A stretch of DNA of 64,000 nucleotides from Strigamia acuminata (Eukaryota; Arthropoda; Chilopoda; Geophilomorpha; Linotaeniidae), in contig OX442314.1 in the NCBI GenBank assembly GCA_949358305.1, positions 64,737,369-64,801,368 of the forward strand. Direction: 5' to 3'. Shown here one piece after another: positions 9,938-21,900 of the stretch. How positions within the stretch are numbered: the stretch's first letter is position 1; every line of letters starts with the position of its first letter. The notes below the pieces were generated by a model. It did no database searches and had not been told where the DNA came from. It saw only the letters and a program-made list of their open reading frames with translations. A program made the position numbers and the translations under genes.

Positions 9938-12900
9938 TCACGGACTGGCACGCGTGTCTTTCAAATCGTCAACAAAATACCGCGGGCGATCCACATTAGC
10001 CAGGAAAAAGTCTGCGTGGTCCCGATCGATGTCCTCGATCTTAGAGATCAATCGGGTCAGAAATTCGGGAATTGCGACCGCTGTCATGAACGTTTCAATT
10101 CCGTCTGGTCCCCACGTCTGCGCATACTGTGTTTTTATGGGCAGGTCCGTGCTTATTTTCTTTATAATAGAATGAGCAAAACGTTTGCACTGAAATGTAA
10201 ATGAGCAAAATTCAATCGAACGAAAGAAAAGAACAAACAAACAAACAAACAAACAAACAAACAAACAAACAAAAACATATAAAAATAATAAAAAATCTAT
10301 AGTCTGTACTGTTGGCCTTTAATCTTAAATAAGGTGAGTTGAAGCAACTTTCAAGGTTTTGCATTACTAGCACAAATTGTGCCGCCATCTTTAATGCAGT
10401 GGAAAAACATAAGCAATACAGTATACACGGTTTGAGGTTATTTGACCTCACAAACTATAAGAAGGACAAATCACTATTGTATTCAATTCGATTTGTCCTG
10501 TACAATGTTTAAACATAAACAACTTAAAACAGAACAAGTTCTTAATACAAAATGCTCATAAGAGCAGACGACAATTAGACAAATCATTATATAAAGGTAA
10601 ATCAGTTGTGGTAACGAAACACGCATTAGATAAAAAGCAATAACAACTGATCTGCAATTCCGGGACATAATACAATGATAAACTAATCGCGTAACAATCG
10701 CGCTAATTCGGAAACGCACGAAGTAATCTCTCCATCGTAAATCGGAACTGACTGTGACAACACTTGTCCCTAAACTTTACATATCAATACCCCCTCTGGA
10801 CAACTTTGTCACAGATCAAAGATGTGTCCACACAATTCAGTCAAACGTGGTCGGGCTAACCACTTGGTTAATAAATCGGCCACGTTCAGTCTTCCAGAAA
10901 CGTGCCGGATGTCGAAGACCTTGCTTTCATACAGATCGCGTAAATAATGAAAGCGAACCTCGATGTGTTTGTTCGCTTTATTTTCCACGCGGTTCTTGCT
11001 ATATTGTATCGCCGCTGTGCTATCAGCTAAGACACAGGGCTGCAAATTCCCAAAGTAGTCGAACATTACCGACATGTTGAAGAGCCTCTTAAGCCATATC
11101 AGTTCCCTGACGCCATCAACGATGGCCACAAACTCTGACTCCATCACGGATAACGTGGTCATCTTCTGTTTTCTACATGACCACGAAACCGGAACACCGC
11201 CCAGGAAAACTACATGACCTCCGAAACTCCTTCGTTGGTCTACATCCGTAGCGTATGACGCATCGGTAAATACCGTTAGCAAAGCGCTTTTGCATCTCGA
11301 GAGATCAATACAATAATCCTCAGTACTTTTCAGGTACCTGAGTACCTGCAATAACATATTAATATGTCTCTGAGAATGTCGCTCGTTGTATTGGGAGAGC
11401 ACAATGGTGGAAAATAGTATGTCTGGTCTGGTTCGCGACGCCAAGAACAGAAGACTACCAACCAGCGATCTATAGGGGAACACGGTGTCAAGTTGTTCAT
11501 CCTTTTTCACCCCCATTATCATAGTACCTACAGCCCCAGGTAAATGAACTTTATGCGACCCATCGATTTTGAAATGGTTGCATAATCTCTCGATATATTT
11601 GCGCTGATGCACCAAAATCTTGCCATTCACACGCGTAAATTCTATGCCTAGCAAATGGGTCACTGGCCCAAGGTTTACCATTTGAAAGTGTTCTGTAATC
11701 CAGGACAGGACATCTTTCTCGATCTTTTCGTTGCGTGAAAAGATGACTAAGTCATCGACATACACGACTAAAACTACATCTCTGTCCATACAATAAACAC
11801 AGTTAAACCCAGGGACCGGTTTGAATCCTATGTGCAACAGTCTGTCGTGCAACTTTTCGAACCACATACGGCCCGACTGGTGCAGGCCGTATAAAGCTTT
11901 GTAAAGCTTCCAGCACTTGCCGACATTCTGTGGCGTTTGAAACCCTTTTGGAATTCCCATGTATTGGACTTCGTCCAAGTCTCCATAGAGATATGCGGCT
12001 TTTATATCCGCATGTGTGTCTCTCCAGTTCATGAGGACAACCAACATGCAAAATAACACCAAGATAACAACAAAATTCACCACCGGTGAGAACACCTCGG
12101 TGAAATCTATGCCCGGTCGCTGTTTAAAACCTTGGGCGACCAGTCTCGCTCGATGACGTCTTATTTCCCCGGTATTATCTCTCTTGATCTTATAGATCCA
12201 TTTGCTGCCTAGCAATTGTTGGTCTTTCTCACAATCAACTTCCTCATAGACTTTTCTTTCATTAAATATGTCAATTTCTTCTTGCATTGCGCCAACCCAT
12301 TCGGACTTTCGTTCGCCTTTTATAGCCTCCTCGTAGGTGTTGGGCTCAAGCGCACAACAACCCGCAAAACCCGCAAATGGGTTCGGAAGTTCTACATTTT
12401 GAGTTTTCCCTGAGAAATCAAACAGATCTGCCTCAAACTCGTATCCGTTCTCTTGGCACCAATGCAATGCCTCAATTCTGCTGCGGAGCCTTTTCTTATT
12501 CGGCGCTACATAATGCGCATAAGTTGTCCCAGCATCCCTTCCTGTTTGTCTAACATATGGTTTGATATCCCAATCATTCATATTCAATTTCAACAAAGGA
12601 ACACCCCCAACTGCTACAGCCTCTTGACCCCCTCTTACGTTTGGAGAAGCTAACAGTGCTTCTTGGAAAACCTCTTCATCATCACTGACTTCGTCAGTTG
12701 GTTCTCCAGTAAATTCAATCAGTTTTGGTCTCTTAAAAACCAGGGGTTTAGGGGTTGTCGGTAATGGGGGTTTACCAAGTGTCAAATCCACAGCTGGTGG
12801 AAGCGGCTTTACAACAGGTGGCACGACTTGTTGAACAGGTAAACCCTGAATTGGGGGACTTTGACCTGGTAAAGGTTGGCTTGGCTTTGGAACAGGGACA

Positions 12901-15900
12901 TGAACGGGTGCCAAGCTCACAGGAGTTGGGGTTTCTTCGTCTGACTTAAGTCCCAAGTCACTCCCATTAAAGTATTCAAAACTTTGTGTCTGTTCCTTTC
13001 CCTTTTTCGGAACGCCACTCCCCTTTTCATGCCAATATTCATTTTCGTTAATAGTCACGGGTTTTGACCCAAAAATCTTATTACGTGTTGGGTCCCATAT
13101 GCGATATCCCTTTGTGTCAGTACAATAACCTACAAGGGCTCCGACCCAAGCTCTTGGTTCCAATTTGCTATGGCGTTGTTGGGCAGGGATATGTGTATAA
13201 CATTTTGATCCAATGCATCTTAAATGCCTAACTGAAGCCCTTTTGTTATAAAATACATTATAGGGGGAACGATTGTTCAATTTCGGATGTGGGTATAAGT
13301 TCTTAACATAAACGAGGGTTACTGCTAACTCTCCCCACAATCTCTTGGGAAGTTCAGACTCAATTAACATCGCTCTCACCCCCTCTAAGATTAAGCGGTT
13401 CGCCCGCTCTGCGACAGAATTCATTTCGGGCGAATAGGCATTTGTCCGCTCGCATTTAATTCCTTCTTGTTGGGCATAATCTTCCCATTCCTTGGATACA
13501 AATTCGCCCCCTTTATCAGTTCGTATTGTTTTGACCTTTTTAGATGTGGAGCGTTCAATCTCTCTTTGCCAAATCTTAAAAATCCCTAATACATCACTTT
13601 TCTTTTTCATGATGTATATCCACATAAAGCGTGAATAATCGTCCACTATAAGTAGGAAATAACTCCCACCCCCAAGGGTTTTAGTTTGGCTTGCTCCCCA
13701 AACATCCATATGTACAAGGTCCAATATGCCTTTGGTCAAAATCTGTCCTATTGGGGGAAATCCAGCGCGTGTTTTCTTGGCTTTCATGCACGCGTCACAC
13801 TGGTCCATGTCTCTATTAGACAATTTCACTCCAAAAATATCTGTTGACTTCTCCATGTCAACAATACCCTTTGTGTGTAAATGTGCCATACGGCCGTGCC
13901 AATAACTAATATCTAACGCTTTATCCGCTTTCCCATTAGGCTGAACCCCATTAATTCCGCTGGCCGGAAGTGCACTCGCGTCTGTCGCGCCGGAAACTAT
14001 TTTCCCTGGAGTTTTACTGCCCTTGATGCCTTTTGGTGTTTCTAACACCTCACTATAAGACGGTTTTATAGTATCGCTCGCCTGCGTTACGCATTCACTC
14101 GAATTAGTATTGGATACGCTAGTATTTACAACATTAACACTTTCAGTAACATTCAGTGTATTAGTAATCGGATTACTTATGCTAAGTGCATCCGCATGCG
14201 TCGGAATTGCACTTGCATTTACAGAAGGAACCGCAATCTGACAAGAACTCTTGTACATTCTGTCCGACTGACGCATGGCTGTCAGTATTGGTTCTGTAAT
14301 CCGTTGTTTGAAAATGACCATCTTTCCTTCACCAACACGGGTTACATACCCAGCCTCATCAGTGCGACCGAGGGAAATCAAATTCTTAGTGAAATTAGGT
14401 GCGTAAAACACATTCCTTAATATGAATGGGTGCCCTTGAGATTTATCTTTCGATTCCAATTTAATATCTCCCACCCCGTCAATTTTGGATGAACCCTCAC
14501 CCAATCGCACTGAATAATTAGAAAGGGGCTTGTAATTCACGAAACCGTGTTTGGTGAAAGTAAAGTGGTCGGTGGCGCCAGTGTCCACATACCAAGCCAT
14601 GTCTTGCACCCCCGATGATGTAACAAATGAAGACACGGTTGTCGTTGATTGTCCAATATGTTGGGTTGCAAACCCATTTTGTGGTGCCTAAACATTTGTT
14701 TCTGTGTTGCGTGATTTGTTAGTTACACACTTTCTGAATATGTGTAACAAGCATGCTATAATGTAATGTCCCGATGTTGTTTTTCAACCGATTCCGATTT
14801 TTATCAATGCCTGTTACGTACCGCGGTTGAATACTTTATTCTTTATAGCATGCGCCCACGATATCGTCTGCTCGAAAGAGTGAGTCTTGTTTTATCATTA
14901 TCGCTTGTTTATCGATTATAAATGCCGGTGTTTTATTTACCTTTTGAATGTAAAGGACAAATCATTGATAATGTAACAATGATTTATCCTATGTTGAGAT
15001 GGAGGGCAAATAGCCTCCAACCGTGTACTGTCTCTTACGATTCTCACGAATAAAAGATGGCGGACGCATTGTCGGCATCCCGCTCATTTTTAACCCGTTT
15101 GGCAGTTATTTCCCATGGATTCTGGCCAGGAAATTCTCCACAAGTCTCTTCAAGTGGTAGCAGAGGGTCAAAACGATCCTGTTAGGAAGTTTTGAAGAGT
15201 TGCACGACCATTTTTCAACGGTGTGAAGTCGCGAAGGTCGCGCCCGCCCAGTTCGTCGCAAAAACGAATTTTTCGGTGCGGTAATCGTCGTTGGAACGTG
15301 TGCGGAGAACTGTACGGGTACTTTCGAACTATTATTTGTGTCTTTCAACGCGAAAATAAGCGTTGTCAACGTTTTGGCGTATTACGATCAAACGACGGTC
15401 ATTCTCGTGCATTACGAGTTGCGGCGAAGCCGAATTGCCGTGTGTGTGCTTCGAGACATCGTAGGATCATTTCGGGACGGTTGTGTGCTCAAATAAGCAA
15501 CAACCGAGATACCAAGGACGGTAGGAACAATTGTCGATTTTATTTTTGGCGAAATAAGTCATTTTTTCAAACGAATCCACGCCCGATGAAATCCAAGATG
15601 GCGGCGGCCATCATTCATCGTGTCTGCGCTTGAACACTGACGTTTTCAAGCAGTTTTGGGATATCCAGCGCTGGAAATTAACAACGTTGGATACCATTAC
15701 GATCGCGGGAAGGATAACCGACAATCGGCGGAATTTTCGAAGCGTTATTTACGTCGCTACGACGAATTTCGAGCGACGAGCGAACGTTTATCAAACGAGA
15801 CGAGTTTGCCGACAATTTCAAGAGGAAACCCTGGTTTTGCACATAGGGTGCACCAGTTGGGAGGGATTCTCCTCACATTAGCACCCCGGCGTGCGTGTGA

Positions 15901-18900
15901 GTTACTTCGACGGCGACGAGGTGAAATACCGTCATTTTTCCCTCGTTTTGTGCGACGTGCGCATACGAGAAGGCACGTCAGCCCATTTCCGTGCTGGATC
16001 AACGTTTTGCGACGTGGGATCTCATCACGGAAGCCACCTTCACACCGACAGTGTACATTTATTTATTATTTTGTCGTGAAACTTTGTATAGTTTTAAGGT
16101 TTTTGTTTTTTCCCTTGTTAGAATCGGTGCCACCCTACGTCCAGTCGGGCACGTGGCACTGTATTCTTTGCTGGGCTTATTCACGGCCACCCAACCATCC
16201 CGCGAGCCTAGGTGCTACGATCGGAAGAGTTGGGGAATTGCCAGCAAAGGTTATCCAATCTCACTTATTGAGATTCCCCGGGTTGTTGCGTATATTTCGC
16301 CTTCACTTTTGGGGGTGACATTTGACCAAGTGTTGTGAATTTCAGTGAAGTGTTTGTGCGGAATAATTTCCGAAATTGTGATTTCTCCGCGCAATTTTCA
16401 CCGGAATAGCATTTTTGTGTCTCTGCGATGGCTTCTAATAGGCATGATGACTATAAAGATGTCAAGAAACTCGACGGCACGAACTATGCAACATGGGCGG
16501 TGCAGATTCAACTTCTGCTCAAATACAACGGTGTCTGGGGCCACGTGAACGGCACAGAGCCGAAATTGCCGGACACAGCGACGGCAAAGGAAAAAAGAGA
16601 ATTTAATGTCCGGGAAGACAAAGCCATGTCTACGTTGTGCATGAGTTGCGCCGAACCGCAACAGGTTATAGCCGTTGCCTGCCCCACTGCTGCAAAAGTA
16701 TGGGAGGCGTTGAAAGCGGCTTACCAGCCGACAACGAGAGCACGTCGGGCTCGTCTTCGCCGCGAATTTCTCAATTTGAAACTGCTAGAGAATGAAGAAA
16801 TGTTGGTTTTCACCGGAAGAGTGGATCGGAAAGTCACAGAATTAAAAGATGTGAAGATTGACGTCTCCGATGAGTTCCTGGCATTTCAATACTTGGACCT
16901 TTTGCCCCCACAATACGAAGCTGTGAAGCAAACTGCATATCACTGGGGCGATGCAGAGTTCACAGCCCAAAATGTCAAAGACAGGTTGCTTGGCGAATAC
17001 AATCGCCTTTATGAGCAAAACAACGAGTTTGGCGTCGTACAAAGTGCAGTAGACAACGCAAATGCATTTTTTGGGAAAAGCAACTGGAAACCTCGAGGGA
17101 AAACTTCGAATTCGGCAGGGTTTCAGCGTGGCACGTGTTTTACTTGTGGCGGAACAGGCCACTTCGCCCGCGAATGCCCCTCGCCGCCGAAACAAGGGAC
17201 AGTTGCCTCTAATGTCAGCTCACCTGCCCAATCGAAACGTGGGGGTGGTCGTGGCAAAGGACGAGGAAAGAGCCAGCAAAGGGCCAATCTTACCCAAATA
17301 CACACGTTTGAAGACGAACCGCTTACGTTGTATTCTGCAGTTTTGGACGAGGCCCCGGCACAACCGTTGTCTCTTGTGTCGCACGGACAATTTGACTCGC
17401 AGTGGTACGTGGACACAGGAGCAACGGACCACTTTTCCTTCAACCGGAACTGGTTCTCCGAGTATAAGCCTTTGTCCAACTTCAGTGTGTTACAAGGAGA
17501 AGGCAAATCGAAGATCGAAGGGGTCGGCAACATTATTCTTACCTCACTTTATGGAAACAAACAAAGGAAAATAACTTTGGAAAATGTTTATTATGCGCCG
17601 AAATTCCGCAAGAATCTAATCTCGCTAGGGCGCACCGACGAAGCGGGGTTGTGCACATTTGTCAAGAATGGGAAAATGTCGATTTATATGAACAAGATCG
17701 AGGAGCCATCGATCACGGCAGTTAGAACAAGCGATAGGCTGTATAAAGTCAGCTGCCGTATCGAGGCTAAGAATGTAAACACGGCTGCATTAACTGCGCA
17801 ACAGAATGCAGCTGCTGTCCTCGACTTGATCAAGTCATCTGTAAAGGATGAAAAATTTGTACAACCGTTACAAACCATGCTTAACTATAAGTCCGCTTTA
17901 CTAAACAGTTCGAGTAAGTCGGATAAGGGAAAATCCGCACCAAATTTGATTGCGCAAGTGAGCGAAACAACTAAGACAAACGCGCCTACGGCGATTACTT
18001 TGACAAAGACGGGAAATGAGGTTCAAATACCTCCTGCGAATTCTCCCCAAGCAAATGCGAATGCGAAAGTTAATGGGAATTTGACCAAAGTAACAGTGAA
18101 AAACAAAGAGCAGCCTCAGACCATGGACACATGGCACTCGAGAATGGGGCATCTGAATGCTAAGGGCATCTCCCACTTGGAGAAATTGGAAGATGTGTTC
18201 GGGATTAGCATTTCAGACAGAAATTTGTCAACATGCGACGCATGTGCATGTGCGAAGAGCACGAGGGCAAGTTTTCCCCCTATTATTGCTATCTCTACGA
18301 AAGAGATTTTGTCCCTCGTACACATGGACGTGTGGGGCGCGTCACAGGAACCGTCCCTGGGTGGAGCCAATTTTTACTTCATCCTAGTTGATGACTATTC
18401 ACGTTATATGTGGATAATTACGATGAAGACCAAGGGGGAAGTTTTGGGCCATTTCAAACGTTGGTTGACGGAAATAGAACGAACAACGGGAAAGAAAGTG
18501 AAATGTATCAAAACAGACAATGGCGGGGAGTTCATTTCCAGGAATTGGGACGATTATGCGTCGAAAATTGGATTGAAGTGCATTCGCACGAACGCATACT
18601 CTCCGGAAATGAATTCCGTGGCCGAAAGGGCCAACCGTACCATTGTTAGCGGGGTTAGGGCTTTAATGATCGAGAACAGTTTCCCCTATCCCCTTTGGGC
18701 TGAATTGGCGACGACAGTCGTATACTTGAAAAACAGGTTTCCACATGCGGGGATTGAGGGGAAAACCCCTTACACGGTATTTTTCGACAAGAAATTGTCC
18801 CTACGCCATATTAAATGTATTGGATCGAAAACTTTCGTCCACATCCCATCCCAAGTCCGCAAAGGCAAATTACAAGGAAGGGCATGGGCGGGAGCTTTGA

Positions 18901-21900
18901 TTGGATATGCAATATCCACAAGGGGCTACAGGATCTGGGATCCCATACGGAATCAAGTGTTTGCGTCTAAACATGTCCGCATTTTTGAGGATTCTTTTTG
19001 GTATGAAGTGGGCAAGAGATTGCATCATCCACAAAGTGGACATAAGGAACCTGAATATTTTGGGGGTTCTCCTTCTGAAACCGAAGACGACGATGATGAT
19101 TCCATTGCCCCTGCCGAAGAAGCTGAAGAAGAGGTTCAGGAAGTGGTTGTTGTCCCACCTCCTGCTCAACCTCCTGCCCAACCCCCTGCTCCGAAAGCAA
19201 AACCTGCATTACCCACAACCCCAAAGCCCGCTTTTAGGCCTGAATTGAGACCACAGGTCAAGCAGGCGACACAACTGCCTGCAGTGGAAACTACTGCAGA
19301 GGATTTGGTTGGGGACGATGAACGTGGTGGGGATAATCCGATTGAAGAAATTGGGGGGGCGAAGGGGGATGATGGAGAATTTTTCAACGTTTATCCCGAA
19401 GACGATGAGGAAGTCGAACTTCCTCCGGGAATACAAGCCCGTCGCGGTTCGGGCAAAAGGGGTAAAGTGAAAGAAACCCCAGACCCAATGTTGCTGCCAC
19501 TGGGGAAAAGTTGATGTAGTCTATTTCTCACCCAATGAGGATAAATTGAGAAGTCGAACAGATGTTGCGCGATGGTGCGACGGGGAGGGTTTCGCATATG
19601 ACCCGAGCTTGTTCGATTTCAAAACCTCTGACGGTGAAGAGCCCTTACCTTTTGCGGGGTTTTGCGCAGTTGAGCCTGACACCTACGAGGAGGCGATTGG
19701 AGGCATCAACAAACCCTATTGGGAAGGGGCCATGAAGGACGAGATAGATATTTTCGATGAGCGAGAAGTCTATCGCAAAATTGACAAGCCTAAAGACGTA
19801 CAGCTTTTGGGGACAAAATGGATATATAAAATGAAGCGCGACCATACTGGAGTCATTAGACGTTATCGAGCTCGTTTAGTGGCCCAGGGATTTAAACAGA
19901 AGCCCGGGATTGACTTTACTGAAGTATTTTCTCCAGTTGTCAACTTCGTCCTCGTAATCGTCTTTTTCTGCACTTTGGTAGTGCTTAAGGGTTGGCGTGA
20001 CGTGCACATCGATATCAAGGCCGCCTACCTCTATGGCGACCTCGATACAGTGCAATATTGTGAAGTCCCCAAGGGCTACAGAACATCGAAGAACCGACAT
20101 AAATGTTGGATGCTGCTGAAGGCTTTGTATGGTCTGCATCAGAGCGGACGGATGTGGTACCAGGTACTTCACGACCGTCTGCTCCAACTGGGATTTGTAC
20201 CGATGTTGGGATTAAATTGTGTCTATTCTCTGGACAACGAGGCCGTAATCGTCTTTTACGTGGACGACATTGTTCTCTTCTCAAGAGACGATTACGTTGA
20301 GAAATGCGTTCTAAAATGGATTCGAAGTTTCTTCGACATTGTCGACTTAGGTCCGGTGACCCTATTGTTGGGTATCGAGTTCGACAGATCGGGGGGGCGA
20401 ATCCGAATTCACCAGAGAAGGTACATAGAGAAGTTGTGTAAAATGTACGGAGTGGATCCGTGTCACCGCGTGAAAGTCCCTGGGACCCCGGGTACGATGA
20501 TCCAAAAGGTCAAAGTTGGTGAGCGGGTCAACACCTCATTTCCGTACAGGAACTTGGTCGGAAGTCTTCTGTTTGTTGCGAGCAGGACAAGGCCTGATAT
20601 CTTATTCTCGGTCATTGCCCTCTCGCAATATAACGAAACTCATTCTGCGCGTCATGTGGGCATGCTAATGCAAATTTTGCGATATTTGGGAAACACACCC
20701 GACTACGCCATTGATTTATCGAATTGCAAGAACGATTCACTCACAGTCTACACTGACGCGTCCTTTGCCCTGGACCAAGACAAAAGAAGGAGCTTTGGGG
20801 GCCATATAGTATATCTAGGAGGAGTTCCGATCTCGTGGAACTGCCATAAGCAGACGATGACCTCCCTGTCGATCATGGAGAGTGAATTTCTGGCCGTGGT
20901 CGATGGGGTGAAGGATATTATATGGCTTCATCGGCTATACGACGCAGACATTATGTTCTGCGTTGATCGAGCAACCCCGTGCGTGTACGCCGACTCTATG
21001 CCGGCGATCCAGTACACAAAGAATAGAATAGAGAACCGTGCTAATAAACATATAGATGTCAAATTGCATTTCGTACGTGATTGGTTCGAGAAGGGCACGT
21101 TCTCTATTAAGCACATCGCAGGGGTTTTGAACGTGGCAGATGTTTTAACCAAGTGGTTAGCGAAACCAAGGTTAAACACTCTTTGCGAACACATTTTTGT
21201 CGTAAATAAATAGTTTAGGCAAAGGGGGATTTGTTGGGTTGCAAACCCATTTTGTGGTGCCTAAACATTTGTTTCTGTGTTGCGTGATTTGTTAGTTACA
21301 CACTTTCTGAATATGTGTAACAAGCATGCTATAATGTAATGTCCCGATGTTGTTTTTCAACCGATTCCGATTTTTATCAATGCCTGTTACGTACCGCGGT
21401 TGAATACTTTATTCTTTATAGCATGCGCCCACGATATCGTCTGCTCGAAAGAGTGAGTCTTGTTTTATCATTATCGCTTGTTTATCGATTATAAATGCCG
21501 GTGTTTTATTTACCTTTTGAATGTAAAGGACAAATCATTGATAATGTAACAATGATTTATCCTATGTTGAGATGGAGGGCAAATAGCCTCCAACCGTGTA
21601 CTGTCTCTTACGATTCTCACGAATAAAAGATGGCGGACGCATTGTCGGCATCCCGCTCATTTTTAACCCGTTTGGCAGTTATTTCCCATGGATTCTGGCC
21701 AGGAAATTCTCCACAAGTCTCTTCACAATAGTCTGCTGAAGCGATGTGTAGAATCCTTCCAGTTCCTCAGAAGAGCTCAGATTAGCTTTTCTTCCCCGTG
21801 CACGTCCTCGGCCTTTGCCGCGTCCACGAGACTGAGAAATATTCGATGCAGATTTGGTCGGCACAATCGTAAAGCCCTGTTTCGATGAAGGGCAATCGCG

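Larger units (their letters stand above)
14659..21725 (+). mobile_element. Ty1/copia retrotransposon B, nested in copia A gag
   Basis: A complete element in plus orientation. Its 494-bp LTRs (14659-15152 and 21232-21725) begin TGTTGGG, end CTCTTCA and look identical by eye. It is flanked by the 5-bp duplication CAATA. The initiator-tRNA-Met primer site lies two bases after the 5' LTR, and the purine tract AAAGGGGGAT lies just before the 3' LTR. The coding region is broken by a one-base frame change between integrase and reverse transcriptase. It is antisense to copia A and to the host gene. Confidence 0.95.
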
